DNA of 64,000 nucleotides from Psychroserpens sp. (GCA_017643165.1 JAEPNY010000001.1:744001-808000); one strand, 5' to 3'; counted from the stretch's first letter, positions 36,529 through 45,316 are shown. The notes: generated from the letters alone by a model not told the origin. Made by a program: numbers and translations.

Positions 36529-37840
36529 TATGATATTAGCAGCAGGTACATTAGGAACGGTAATAGCGACTGTAGCAGCATTTTTGCTGGTAATTTTATT
36601 ATTAGTCGCGCTTTTACTATTTGTAAAACAAAAATTATCACCATCAGGTCCAGTTACTATTAAAATCAATGGTGAGAAAGAAATTCAAGTTGCTTCTGGA
36701 GGGACTTTATTAGCAACCTTAGGAGGTGAAAAAATATTCTTACCATCAGCTTGTGGTGGAGGTGGAACTTGTATTCAATGCGAGTGTCATGTACTATCTG
36801 GAGGTGGGGAAGCCTTACCAACTGAAACGCCTCACTTCAGTAGAAAAGAACTACAACATGGAGCCCGTTTATCTTGTCAAGTGAAAGTAAAACAAGATAT
36901 GGAGATCACAATTCCAGAAGAAGTTTTTGGAATTAAAAAGTGGGAAGCTGTTGTTGTACGTAATTACAACGTGGCATCTTTCATCAAAGAGTTTGTAGTT
37001 GAGATTCCAGAGGATATGAACTATAAGGCTGGAGGATATATTCAAATTGAAATTCCGCAATGCGAAATTAAATATTCTGATATCGACATTACGGCACACC
37101 CAGAAGAGCACGAAACACCAGATAAGTTTCAAGCCGAATGGGACAAGTTTGGATTATGGCCATTAGTCATGAAGAATGATGATATCGTTGAAAGAGCTTA
37201 TTCTATGGCCTCTTATCCTGCCGAAGGACGTGAGATCATGTTGAACGTACGTATTGCAACACCACCTTGGGATCGCTCTAAAAATGCTTGGATGGATGTA
37301 AATCCAGGTGTAGCGTCGTCATATATTTTCGCTCAAAAGCCAGGAGATAAAGTAACAATTTCAGGTCCTTATGGAGAATTCTTCATTAATGAGTCTGAAA
37401 GTGAAATGTTATATGTTGGAGGTGGAGCAGGTATGGCACCAATGCGTTCGCACTTATATCACTTATTCAAAACATTGAAAACCGGCCGAAAAGTAACCTA
37501 TTGGTATGGTGGTCGTTCTAAACGAGAATTATTCTATATCGAACACTTTAGAGCATTAGAAAAAGACTTTCCAAACTTCAAATTCTACATGGCACTTTCT
37601 GAACCATTAGAAGAAGACAATTGGAAAGTGAAATCGGATATTAATGATGAAGCTGGAGATGGATTCGTAGGATTCATTCACAACTGTGTGATTGATAATT
37701 ATCTAAATCATCACGATGCTCCAGAAGATATCGAATTGTATTTCTGTGGTCCACCATTAATGAACCAAGCTGTTCAGAAAATGGGAGAGGATTTCGGAAT
37801 TCCAGATGAACATATTAGATTTGATGACTTTGGAGGATAA
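36521..37840 (+). CDS. nqrF: Na+-translocating NADH:quinone reductase subunit F
   Basis: NqrF is the NADH-oxidising entry subunit. The 439-residue protein has an N-terminal membrane anchor (about 4-28). A 2Fe-2S ferredoxin domain follows with [11 protein letters not shown] (C-x5-C-x2-C, near 77-86) and a fourth Cys in RLSCQ. Next are an FAD domain with RAYSMASYP and an NADH domain with [22 protein letters not shown] and the [11 protein letters not shown] segment. It ends the operon 22 bases before a strong terminator. Confidence 0.98.
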   Translation: MSSMILAAGTLGTVIATVAAFLLVILLLVALLLFVKQKLSPSGPVTIKINGEKEIQVASGGTLLATLGGEKIFLPSACGGGGTCIQCECHVLSGGGEALPTETPHFSRKELQHGARLSCQVKVKQDMEITIPEEVFGIKKWEAVVVRNYNVASFIKEFVVEIPEDMNYKAGGYIQIEIPQCEIKYSDIDITAHPEEHETPDKFQAEWDKFGLWPLVMKNDDIVERAYSMASYPAEGREIMLNVRIATPPWDRSKNAWMDVNPGVASSYIFAQKPGDKVTISGPYGEFFINESESEMLYVGGGAGMAPMRSHLYHLFKTLKTGRKVTYWYGGRSKRELFYIEHFRALEKDFPNFKFYMALSEPLEEDNWKVKSDINDEAGDGFVGFIHNCVIDNYLNHHDAPEDIELYFCGPPLMNQAVQKMGEDFGIPDEHIRFDDFGG

Positions 37841-37862
37841 GAACTTCAAATCATAAGCATAT

Positions 37863-37894
37863 AAAAAACCAACTCGATAGAGTTGGTTTTTTTT
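37863..37894. terminator. Bidirectional terminator after nqrF
   Basis: Stem AACCAACTC / GAGTTGGTT with a GATA loop. There is a T run on the right and an A run on the left, so it also serves the minus-strand gene that ends at 37901. Confidence 0.92.
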
Positions 37895-37900
37895 CTCGAG

Positions 37901-38353
37901 TTAATATGTTAACTCGTATTTTGGTCGGTTGTTTTCTGTTTCGAAAAGCTTAGTGTAATCCATGACATTTGGAACGCCATCTAGTTGGCACAAAAACCGA
38001 ACGACTTCACTCAGACCATTAAATAATAGATCTTTGTCTTTTGGGTTTTCTGGTCGCTTATGATTATGCCTAAAAGGAAGTTGATAATTACAAGCATTCA
38101 AAAATGTGGCTTCAATATGAAGTAATTCTAATGGTGTATAGCCATTAAATCGACGTCCAAATGCTTGGTGTACGTTGCCTATGTAATTTAAATGTAATGA
38201 TCCATGGTCATCTGATAAATGCTTCCATGCATCTGTGCGATCAAGTATATTTCCAACGGCACAACTTTTACAACATTCAGGATGTAATTCATTGTTGTGA
38301 AATGCTACATAAAGTTTTTGTATCGCACGTTCTAATCGTCTTGGAGCGTTCAT
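37901..38353 (-). CDS. Conserved Bacteroidota protein next to nqrF, unknown
   Basis: A 150-residue soluble protein with HPECCKSCAVGNILD near 24-38 (four closely spaced Cys/His residues that could bind metal), WKHLSDDHGSLHLNYIG, FGRRFNGYTPLELL and LDGVPNVMDYTKLFE. I recall relatives that are named Nqr subunit F in databases, probably by transfer from the neighbouring gene. It has no ferredoxin, FAD or NAD motif, so that name should not be used. It is convergent with nqrF across a shared terminator. Function unknown. Confidence 0.8.
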   Translation of the reverse strand: MNAPRRLERAIQKLYVAFHNNELHPECCKSCAVGNILDRTDAWKHLSDDHGSLHLNYIGNVHQAFGRRFNGYTPLELLHIEATFLNACNYQLPFRHNHKRPENPKDKDLLFNGLSEVVRFLCQLDGVPNVMDYTKLFETENNRPKYELTY

Positions 38354-38394
38354 AGTCTTTTTTTTCTTTTTCCGAAGTAAAAGATATGAAATAA

Positions 38395-39024
38395 TCAGGG
38401 ATTTTTCAATTCTGAAATTTCATTTAAACAGATTTCGAAAGCCTCATTGAGTTCAACCTCCAAATAATAGACATCTTCCATGGTCATGGCTATCAAGTTT
38501 TTAATCCTCCCGAAGCCATCACGAGTTGAAAAGTCAAGACCATATAAACCTTGCGTAACGGACTTAGAAAGATCGTTATAAAATGTCTGAGTACTATATA
38601 ATGAATTTAACTTTTCAAGTAGATTTACATCTATATTCTGACTTATCCCAGATTGTATGGCTGTTTGAAATGCCGCGTCTTGAAGCCTGAAAATTTGATG
38701 ACCACGCCAAAATCTCATCTTCATTTTTGCATCTTCAAGATTATCGGGTAAAACAATGGTTCGAATGCTATCTCTGACCATCTTATGATAATCAAAGACT
38801 CGATTTATACGCGTTTGGTTTGAGATAATTTCTTTTTCTATACGTTCGAGATTGTTTCTAACTGAAGCCTCTGTTTTCTTTTGATCATTTAAATTGTTTA
38901 TCCCTAAGGCAATTAGAATGCCAACGACTACTAAAAGAATTTCACCGATGGCATATTTAAAGTATTTTGTTGAACTGGTGGTCATAATTTGATCTTTACG
39001 TAAATGTCTAAATAACTTGATCAT
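38395..39024 (-). CDS. DUF6090-like single-span membrane protein
   Basis: A 209-residue protein with the N-terminal IKLFRHLR, one membrane segment preceded by FKYAIGEILLVVVGILIALGINN (about 22-45), and an alpha-helical extracytoplasmic domain. The YAIGEI.L.V.GILIAL...N signature is typical of the Bacteroidota DUF6090 family. Its ATG overlaps the stop of the preceding 42-residue gene (ATGA), making it the last gene of a coupled four-gene operon. Function unknown. Confidence 0.82.
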   Translation of the reverse strand: MIKLFRHLRKDQIMTTSSTKYFKYAIGEILLVVVGILIALGINNLNDQKKTEASVRNNLERIEKEIISNQTRINRVFDYHKMVRDSIRTIVLPDNLEDAKMKMRFWRGHQIFRLQDAAFQTAIQSGISQNIDVNLLEKLNSLYSTQTFYNDLSKSVTQGLYGLDFSTRDGFGRIKNLIAMTMEDVYYLEVELNEAFEICLNEISELKNP

Positions 39025-39149
39025 GACGATTCCTTATCATTTGAAGACTGATCTTGATTTTTAATTTTTAAATATCGAGATACTAATCTTATGGCTAATC
39101 TAGCACATAAAATAATGGCGATAATAACTACAACATCAAATCCACTCAT
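39021..39149 (-). CDS. 42-residue membrane protein, coupled to both neighbours
   Basis: An open frame of 42 codons with one hydrophobic segment (MSGFDVVVIIAIILC) followed by a basic stretch (RLAIRLVSRYLKIK) and a polar tail. Its ATG overlaps the stop of the cupin gene in an ATGA, and its own stop overlaps the ATG of the DUF6090 gene in another ATGA. Two such junctions in the correct frame are unlikely by chance and support a real gene. I do not recognise the family; a small inner-membrane subunit is a reasonable guess. Confidence 0.65.
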   Translation of the reverse strand: MSGFDVVVIIAIILCARLAIRLVSRYLKIKNQDQSSNDKESS

Positions 39150-39550
39150 TTGTATTCCATGATTAAAAAAACGGCAGTGCTATCACCTATATTTAATACC
39201 TCATGTGTAATTGTTTCTGGATTACTAAAACTGTAACCAGAGGGCACGTTCACCTCTCTTGTTCCTGATGTATCTTTGATTCTAAAACGACTCCCTTTTA
39301 TCGTGTAGCCAATATGCGGATCATGATAGTGTTTTTCATGGCCAACTCCTGGTGGGAATGTGCATTTTAAAACACGTAATTCACTAGTCTCTTCTAGAAG
39401 TTCACAGACTGCCTCATTATTCCATCCTGCTTCCAAAGGATCTGGTAAATTAGGATCATTTTTACAACCATAACAAAAAACTAAGATGATGATGATAACT
39501 AATCTACTGTAATTTTGAATCGAATTCGTTCTAGATAATATGGATATCAT
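39146..39550 (-). CDS. Cupin-fold lipoprotein
   Basis: A 134-residue exported lipoprotein. The ATG at 39550 opens a signal peptide with a lipobox ending at Cys-28 (CYGC). The remainder is a single cupin barrel with PPGVGHEKHYHDPHIGYTIKG (His residues of the first cupin motif) and ITHEVLNIGD (second motif His), so metal binding is likely. The substrate is unknown. It starts 4 bases after the TerB-like gene and overlaps the 42-residue gene by 4 bases. Confidence 0.8.
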   Translation of the reverse strand: MISILSRTNSIQNYSRLVIIIILVFCYGCKNDPNLPDPLEAGWNNEAVCELLEETSELRVLKCTFPPGVGHEKHYHDPHIGYTIKGSRFRIKDTSGTREVNVPSGYSFSNPETITHEVLNIGDSTAVFLIMEYK

Positions 39551-39554
39551 CTTC

Positions 39555-39890
39555 TTAGTATAATATATTATCAAGAATGCGATCAATATTAGATTCTTGC
39601 CTATCCATAACGCCGTCTGTCATAAATAGTTCGTAAATGTCACGTCTAAAATCTGCGAGTTCCATTTCATCAAATTCATGAAATTGGATACAATCATCTA
39701 TTTTATCGAGTCCTTCTTCTTCAGAATCTTGCAAAAACTCCTTATAAATTTTATCAAAGGTAGAGGCTGTAGTTCTCGATTTAATAAGATCGAGTTCGTG
39801 CTTTGTTTCAACAGCATCGGCGTTAGCACATAGCAGCATGATATAGATTTCTAATTCAGCTTTATTCCAAGAAGGTGAGTGATTTTTCAT
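39555..39890 (-). CDS. TerB-like acidic helical protein
   Basis: A 111-residue acidic, all-helical protein (KAELEIYIMLLCANADAVETKHELD, DFRRDIYELFMTDGVMDRQE). The pattern of paired helices with ANADG/TDG-like turns resembles the TerB/DjlA N-terminal domain of tellurite-resistance proteins, which bind metal through acidic residues. This is a fold-level inference. It is the first gene of the coupled operon running to 38395. Confidence 0.65.
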   Translation of the reverse strand: MKNHSPSWNKAELEIYIMLLCANADAVETKHELDLIKSRTTASTFDKIYKEFLQDSEEEGLDKIDDCIQFHEFDEMELADFRRDIYELFMTDGVMDRQESNIDRILDNILY

Positions 39891-39907
39891 GATGAAATTG
39901 AATTGCT

Positions 39908-39915
39908 CAAATTTA
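39908..39915 (-). promoter_or_regulatory. Bacteroidota -7 promoter element for the TerB-like operon
   Basis: Minus strand TAAATTTG, a TAnnTTTG match, 17 bases before the ATG at 39890. Confidence 0.5.
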
Positions 39916-39995
39916 GGTTTAGTATTATCGCTTCTTAAAATTACATAATTTTATTAAGGATATAACATATTACTGTATTCTCTCGTTTAGGTTCT

Positions 39996-40865
39996 ATGAA
40001 GAAAGCTTTACCCCTCTTATTGTCAATTACATTGATCGCCATTCTAATTGTTCAACTTCAACCAGTTAAGCAAGCCGTTGTGATGGTTAAAGGCAGCATT
40101 ACTAAACCAAATTTAATCAACAAAGACAGTTTGACTATTAAATCTCGTGTCAATTTACCTGAGGGTTATAGTCGTGTAAATTATCCAGCTGGTAGTTTTC
40201 AAGACTATTTGCGAAACTATAAATTGAAACCCTATGGCAGTAAGATTATTAATTATGATAATTCGGAATACTTTTGGCAAGGTGGCCACATTGGAATTTT
40301 AGAAGTTCCTGTTCCCAGTAACGGACTTCAACAATGTGCAGATGCTTTAATTCGTATTAGGAGTGAATACTTATGGGAAAAGAACAGAACAGATGAAATC
40401 GGATTTAAATTTACATCCGGACATTATTGCTCTTGGACAAAATATGCTGAAGGTTTTCGCCCTAAAATAAATGGAAATAAGGTGACATTCCATAAAACAG
40501 CTTCTGCAGATCATTCAAAAACCAATTTTTACAAGTATTTGAATCTTATCTATACCTATTCAGGAACCTTGTCTTTATATCATGAATTAACGCCAATAAC
40601 ATATGCTTCTAATCTGAAAATAGGCGATATGATGATCAAAGGAGGTACACCAGGTCATATCGTTATGATTTGTGATGAGATTATAAATGCACAAGGCGAA
40701 AAGAAGTATTTGATCTTTCAAGGAAATACACCTGCACAAAGTGTGCATTTGGTGAGAAATCTTGAAGATGATGTCTATTCGCCATGGTATAAACTTGAAA
40801 ATGATAAGCGAATTCCAGTCTCAAATTATGTCTTTGGCAGCGCAAAGTTTGTACGTTTTAAATAA
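39996..40865 (+). CDS. DUF4846 domain protein, exported
   Basis: A 289-residue protein with an N-terminal membrane or signal segment (about 4-24). The DUF4846-like domain shows SFQDYLRNYKLKPYG, CADALIRIRSEYLW, FKFTSGHYCSW and MIKGGTPGHIVMICDEI, ending in FGSAKFVRF. The Cys/His pairs (GHYCSW, GHIVMI) suggest a catalytic or metal site, perhaps in a cell-wall or sugar enzyme, but no activity is known to me. It is a single-gene unit. Confidence 0.85.
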   Translation: MKKALPLLLSITLIAILIVQLQPVKQAVVMVKGSITKPNLINKDSLTIKSRVNLPEGYSRVNYPAGSFQDYLRNYKLKPYGSKIINYDNSEYFWQGGHIGILEVPVPSNGLQQCADALIRIRSEYLWEKNRTDEIGFKFTSGHYCSWTKYAEGFRPKINGNKVTFHKTASADHSKTNFYKYLNLIYTYSGTLSLYHELTPITYASNLKIGDMMIKGGTPGHIVMICDEIINAQGEKKYLIFQGNTPAQSVHLVRNLEDDVYSPWYKLENDKRIPVSNYVFGSAKFVRFK

Positions 40866-40917
40866 TTGAGCTCTTAAAATCCAGTTAATGATGAGATGAT
40901 AAATTAAGTCATTATCG

Positions 40918-40925
40918 TATTTTTG
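40918..40925 (+). promoter_or_regulatory. Bacteroidota -7 promoter element, almost leaderless
   Basis: TATTTTTG, a TAnnTTTG match, ending four bases before the ATG at 40930. Transcription would start at or next to the start codon. Confidence 0.5.
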
Positions 40926-40929
40926 CACC

Positions 40930-41307
40930 ATGGGAAAAGCATTAACGAAACAAGAATTACACAACCTTGCAATGAACCATGTTGGTAAAGATCTCGAGAA
41001 TCGAGGATTTGAGTTTGTAGCGATCAATAGCCAACTTAAAAAGCATCCACAGTTTGTTTGTATTGATAAAAATAGTCAGTACTTCTTTGTGGTTGTTAGA
41101 GCAGTTATTCTTCCAGAAAACCCAAATAATTATGACGTGGTTTGGATGGAAACCTTCAAGAAACACGCTTTTGATAAAAATGCCAAAGTATTATATGCTG
41201 GCGTTGGACTTGGAAATCCGCAAGGCGAAGATCTTCCTATTTATTTAAATGAAGAGTATCTAATAGAATATAACGGAATTCAAGTAATTGAAATGAATCT
41301 CAACTAA
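40930..41307 (+). CDS. Conserved flavobacterial protein upstream of apbE, unknown
   Basis: A 125-residue soluble alpha/beta protein (LTKQELHNLAMNHVGKDLENRGFEFVAIN, FVCIDKNSQYFFVVVRAV, AKVLYAGVGLGNP, PIYLNEEYLIEYNG). I recall relatives labelled Nqr subunit F in databases, but no cofactor motif is present. Its stop is followed directly by the apbE ATG, so it is co-transcribed with the flavin transferase that matures NqrB and NqrC. A role in Nqr maturation is possible but unproven. Confidence 0.8.
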   Translation: MGKALTKQELHNLAMNHVGKDLENRGFEFVAINSQLKKHPQFVCIDKNSQYFFVVVRAVILPENPNNYDVVWMETFKKHAFDKNAKVLYAGVGLGNPQGEDLPIYLNEEYLIEYNGIQVIEMNLN

Positions 41308-42318
41308 ATGAAACGAATAATAACTTTATTGGTACTTGCTCTTGCGATTATTGGTTGTAAGCAGGATTCTAAGACCTCAGAGATTTCAGAAATTAACACC
41401 AAGTTATCTGGTCCTGTATTTGGAACATCTTTCTCGGTAATTTATAATTCTGAGACTAACTTTATGACACAATTTGACAGTTTGTTTGCGGTCGTAAATA
41501 AGTCCATGTCTACTTATATTCCAGATTCTGATATTTCTAAAATAAATCGAAATGAGAGTGATGAAATTGATGAACACTTCAAAAAGGTTATGTTTCGATC
41601 ACAGGATATTTACGCACGTACAAGAGGTGCTTTCGATCCCACTATTGGCGCTGTAGTGAACGCATGGAGTTTTGGTCCGGAAGGGGAAATAGTCGGTTTG
41701 GATAGTTTAAAAATAAAAGAACTAATGTCAGGAGTTGGTCTAAACAAGGTAACCCTTGTAGTCGATAGCGAAGGATCAAAAATTGAGAAACCTGATAACA
41801 CTTATATTGATTTTAACGCCATAGCCAAGGGTTATGGTGTGGATGTTATTGCAGATTATTTAGAGACGCAGAATATTGAGAATTATTTAGTTGAAATCGG
41901 TGGAGAAATACGAGCTAAAGGCATCAATATAGAAAAGAAGGCACCTTGGCGCGTTGGATTGGACGAGCCTAGATTTGATGGAGGGCAATCAGTTTATAAG
42001 GCCATCACTTTGGCAGATGTAGGGATGGCAACCTCTGGGACATATAGAAAGTTTAAGGTTGATGAACTCGGGAAACGCTACACGCATATTATTAATACCG
42101 AAACAGGGTATCCATCAAAATCCAATATTTTAAGTGTTTCTGTTATAGCTGAAGATTGTATGACCGCTGATGCTTATGCAACTGCATTTCAGGCAATGGG
42201 CATAGAATCGGTTAAAGAGTTTTTAAACTCCAATCCAGAATTAAAAGTTTTTATCATTTTCGCAAATGACAATAATGAACTTGAAACACTCAATCTGAAT
42301 AATTTTCCTGAAAGCTAG
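41308..42318 (+). CDS. apbE: FAD:protein FMN transferase ApbE
   Basis: ApbE attaches FMN from FAD to Thr residues in NqrB and NqrC on the periplasmic side. The 336-residue protein is a lipoprotein (lipobox ending at Cys-17, AIIGC) with the family motifs SGPVFGTSFSV, DPTIGAVVNAWSFG, DFNAIAKGYGVDVIADYLE, the YLVEIGGEIRAKG segment, MATSGTYRK and the Mg2+-binding CMTADAYATAFQAMG. The nqr operon 3.5 kb upstream supplies its likely substrates. Its last four bases (CTAG) overlap the convergent methyltransferase gene. Confidence 0.96.
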   Translation: MKRIITLLVLALAIIGCKQDSKTSEISEINTKLSGPVFGTSFSVIYNSETNFMTQFDSLFAVVNKSMSTYIPDSDISKINRNESDEIDEHFKKVMFRSQDIYARTRGAFDPTIGAVVNAWSFGPEGEIVGLDSLKIKELMSGVGLNKVTLVVDSEGSKIEKPDNTYIDFNAIAKGYGVDVIADYLETQNIENYLVEIGGEIRAKGINIEKKAPWRVGLDEPRFDGGQSVYKAITLADVGMATSGTYRKFKVDELGKRYTHIINTETGYPSKSNILSVSVIAEDCMTADAYATAFQAMGIESVKEFLNSNPELKVFIIFANDNNELETLNLNNFPES

Positions 42319-43082
42319 CGTTTGTAGACTACTGGAATAATTTCACCTTTGGCTAAACAAAATTGTGTAATGGCTTCCTCTGAAAAGTAATTGGTGAAAT
42401 CGACTTCGTTGACTTCAAAACCAACAGCACGCAGTTTGTCGAAATAATCTCTTCCATACACACGAACGTGGTCATATTGACCGAATATCTTCGCCCGTTC
42501 TTTTTTATCAGTGATGCCATTGTCTTCAAAAGTAAATTCTCGAGATAAGTCTTGAGGAATTTGGAAAATACCATATCCTCCTGGCTTCATGACGCGGTAA
42601 AGTTCTTGCATCGCTTTTTTATCATCAGGAATATGTTCAAGTACGTGATTACAGAAAATTACATCATAGGTGTTGTCCTCAAATGGTAGATCACAGATAT
42701 CAGCCTTAACATCAGCTATTGGTGATTCGAGGTCTGTAGTAGTATAATCTATATTCTTCATTTCCCTAAAGCGCCTAAGAAAGCACTGCTCTGGAGCAAA
42801 ATGTAAAACCTTGTTTTGTGCTGCAAAAAAATCGGTTTCGATCTTTAAATACAACCATAATAAGCGATGCCGTTCAAGACTAAGGGTAGAAGGCGACAAT
42901 ACATTATTCCGTTGTGATCCATAACCATAAGGCAAGAAGGTTCTGAACCCTTTACCATCTATAGGGTCGACATATTTTTTACCTCGTAAAAGGAATGCAA
43001 TTATGGGTCTAACCACATAACTCAAGCGAATTAATAGAGGTCTGGGAATTGTGTTTAGTATGAATTTGAATAGGCGTTTCAT
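42315..43082 (-). CDS. Class I SAM-dependent methyltransferase
   Basis: A 255-residue methyltransferase with an N-terminal basic, hydrophobic region (MKRLFKFILNTIPRPLLIRL) and a Rossmann domain showing VLHFAPEQCF, TTDLESPIADVKADICDLPFED, CNHVLEHIPDDKKAMQELYRVMKPGG and IPQDLSREF. The substrate is unknown; the family is often seen with cell-envelope genes. I chose the ATG at 43082, 13 bases after the map stop, over an in-frame upstream start at 43127 that would overlap map. Confidence 0.85.
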   Translation of the reverse strand: MKRLFKFILNTIPRPLLIRLSYVVRPIIAFLLRGKKYVDPIDGKGFRTFLPYGYGSQRNNVLSPSTLSLERHRLLWLYLKIETDFFAAQNKVLHFAPEQCFLRRFREMKNIDYTTTDLESPIADVKADICDLPFEDNTYDVIFCNHVLEHIPDDKKAMQELYRVMKPGGYGIFQIPQDLSREFTFEDNGITDKKERAKIFGQYDHVRVYGRDYFDKLRAVGFEVNEVDFTNYFSEEAITQFCLAKGEIIPVVYKR

Positions 43083-43095
43083 TTGTTTAAACGCG

Positions 43096-43914
43096 TCATA
43101 AGATAAGTGCTTCCTTTCGGAATTCATCTTCTTCAGTACTTGTAATGCCTAGTGCTTCATGCACATACGCAAATGTTGAGAGGATTTCTGGTTTTCCATC
43201 AATAATTGCAACGTCATGTTCAAAATGGACACTAGGTTTTCCATCAAGTGTGACTATGGTCCAACCATCTTTTAGTTGCTTAACACGATGCGTGCCACCA
43301 TTAATCATAGGTTCAATTGCTACGACCATTCCCTCAATAAATTTCTTACCACGACCTCTTTTACCATAATTTGGCATCTCTGGGTCTTCATGCATCTTTC
43401 GTCCGATACCATGTCCTACCAATTCTCTAACAACGCCATATCCATGTGCTTCACAATGCTTTTGGATGGCATAGCCAACATCGCCTACACGATTGCCAAC
43501 CCGTAATTCGCGAATCCCAACATATAAAGATTCTTTAGTGACATCAATTAGCTTTTTGGTAGCAGGATCGACTTCTCCTATTTCAAACGTATAAGCATGA
43601 TCACCATAAAAGCCATTCATTAACGCACCACAATCAACTGATACGATATCACCTTCTTTCAGTGGTGTGTCAGTTGGAAGGCCATGAACAACTGCCTCAT
43701 TAACACTACACAATAAAGTGGATGGACAATCATAAAGACCGAGGAAACCAGGTACGGCACCTTGTGAACGAATAAAATCTTCGGCCAGCTTATCTAATTG
43801 ATTGGTTGTAACACCTTCTTTGATTTCTTTAGCAAGCATGCCTAAAGTTTTTGAAACAACCAACGCACTTTGACGCATTAATTCAATTTCTTCTCTGGTT
43901 TTTACTATGATCAT
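43096..43914 (-). CDS. map: Type I methionine aminopeptidase
   Basis: Map removes the initiator Met from new proteins. The 272-residue type I enzyme carries EAVVHGLP, the metal ligands in VSVDCGALMNGFYGDHAYTF, the GHGIGRKMHEDPEMPNYG segment and VVAIEPMIN, plus HFEHDVAI near the end. I chose the ATG at 43914 (MIIVKTREEIELMRQ), the usual family start, with its promoter 20 bases upstream. The methyltransferase gene follows. Confidence 0.96.
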   Translation of the reverse strand: MIIVKTREEIELMRQSALVVSKTLGMLAKEIKEGVTTNQLDKLAEDFIRSQGAVPGFLGLYDCPSTLLCSVNEAVVHGLPTDTPLKEGDIVSVDCGALMNGFYGDHAYTFEIGEVDPATKKLIDVTKESLYVGIRELRVGNRVGDVGYAIQKHCEAHGYGVVRELVGHGIGRKMHEDPEMPNYGKRGRGKKFIEGMVVAIEPMINGGTHRVKQLKDGWTIVTLDGKPSVHFEHDVAIIDGKPEILSTFAYVHEALGITSTEEDEFRKEALIL

Positions 43915-43933
43915 TGTTCTTAATATTGAATGG

Positions 43934-43941
43934 CAAAGATA
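43934..43941 (-). promoter_or_regulatory. Bacteroidota -7 promoter element for map
   Basis: Minus strand TATCTTTG, a TAnnTTTG match, 19 bases before the map ATG. Confidence 0.55.
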
Positions 43942-44011
43942 GCTATTTCTAGTGATTATAAAATTTAACAAAAAAATGATAAATGACAGGTTTTAGTGTT
44001 GTTTTCTAATG

Positions 44012-44019
44012 TAATTTTG
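44012..44019 (+). promoter_or_regulatory. Bacteroidota -7 promoter element for the CoA-transferase gene
   Basis: TAATTTTG, a TAnnTTTG match. It ends 10 bases before ATG 44030 and 19 before ATG 44039. Confidence 0.5.
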
Positions 44020-44029
44020 TAATCTAAAT

Positions 44030-45316
44030 ATGCTCGAAATGTATAAAGTTGTCAGTGCCGAAGAAGCACTCAAAGTCGTAAAATCAAATGATAAAGTTTA
44101 TTTGCAAGCCGCTGCGGCAGTTCCAAATGTATTGATAGATGCATTGGCTGCTCGACATGAAGAATTGAGAAATGTTGAAATATGTCAGTTACATACTGAA
44201 GGTCATGCGCCATATGCTGACCCAGCATTGCGTGAGAGTTTTCATGTGAATTCATTCTTTATCGGGAAAAACGTGAGACATACATTGAAGGCTGGAAACG
44301 GATCTTACACACCAGTATTTTTAAGTGAACTTCCACTATTGTTTAAAAGAAATATTGTAGATATCAAGGTCGCGTTAATTCATGTTTCTGTGCCAGATGT
44401 TCATGGGTATTGCTCTTTAGGTGTTTCGGTTGAAGCGACATTGGCAGCTATTGATAATGCCGATCATGTGATCGCGCAAGTCAACAAACAAATGCCAAGA
44501 ACTTTTGGCGATGGGATAATACACGTTACTGAGATAGATTCTTTTGTTGAATGTGATGAGCCTTTACCTGTTCACCCTGTTACAGAACCAACAGCTATTG
44601 AAACTCAAATTGGAGATTACGTCGCGAATTTGATTGAAGATCGAAGTACACTTCAAATGGGAATAGGTAATATTCCCAATGCTGTATTATCGAGGCTACA
44701 CAATCATAAGGATTTAGGCTTACACACTGAGATGTTTTCGGATGGAGTGATTGACTTGATCCTAAAAGACGTGATCAACGGAAATTTTAAAGGCGTTAAT
44801 CCTGGTCGTGCTATGGCTACATTTTTAATGGGTTCAAAACGTCTTTATGACTATGTGAATGACAACCCATTTGTTGAGATGCGATCATCAGATTTTGTAA
44901 ATGATGTTTCCATAATTAAACTCAACCCAAGAATGGTAGCAATTAATTCTGCTATAGAGGTTGATTTAACTGGACAGGTTTGTGCTGATTCTATTGGGCC
45001 AAATATGTATTCTGGTGTAGGAGGGCAGATGGATTTTATTCGAGGTGCTTCATTGAGTGAAGGTGGAAAAGCTATTATTGCATTACCTTCTGTGACACGT
45101 AAAGGAATTAGTCGTTTAGTGCCTTCATTAAAACCTGGAGCTGGAGTTGTAACAACGAGATCGCATGTGCATTATGTTGTGACAGAATATGGCGTGGCAA
45201 ATCTTTATGGAAAAACGATCAAAGAACGTGTAGATGCATTAGTAGAGATCGCACACCCTGATCACAGAGAAGACTTAGCAAGAACTTATTTTGATCTTAT
45301 TGGTAATAACCGCTAA
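44030..45316 (+). CDS. Acetyl-CoA hydrolase/transferase family protein
   Basis: A 428-residue class I CoA-transferase of the acetyl-CoA hydrolase / 4-hydroxybutyrate CoA-transferase family. Motifs are QAAAAVPNVLIDAL, HVSVPDVHGYCSLGVSVE, LQMGIGNIPNAVL, the catalytic Glu in LHTEMFSDGVIDL, GVGGQMDFIRGA and the YVVTEYGVANLYGKT segment. It could move CoA between acetate and succinate or 4-hydroxybutyrate; the exact pair cannot be read. The start may be ATG 44039 (MYKVVSAEEAL), which leaves a more normal leader. Confidence 0.9.
   Translation: MLEMYKVVSAEEALKVVKSNDKVYLQAAAAVPNVLIDALAARHEELRNVEICQLHTEGHAPYADPALRESFHVNSFFIGKNVRHTLKAGNGSYTPVFLSELPLLFKRNIVDIKVALIHVSVPDVHGYCSLGVSVEATLAAIDNADHVIAQVNKQMPRTFGDGIIHVTEIDSFVECDEPLPVHPVTEPTAIETQIGDYVANLIEDRSTLQMGIGNIPNAVLSRLHNHKDLGLHTEMFSDGVIDLILKDVINGNFKGVNPGRAMATFLMGSKRLYDYVNDNPFVEMRSSDFVNDVSIIKLNPRMVAINSAIEVDLTGQVCADSIGPNMYSGVGGQMDFIRGASLSEGGKAIIALPSVTRKGISRLVPSLKPGAGVVTTRSHVHYVVTEYGVANLYGKTIKERVDALVEIAHPDHREDLARTYFDLIGNNR

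Noticed and set aside
37901-38353. Naming this gene Nqr subunit F
   Set aside because: The true NqrF with all cofactor motifs is at 36521-37840; this protein has none of them.
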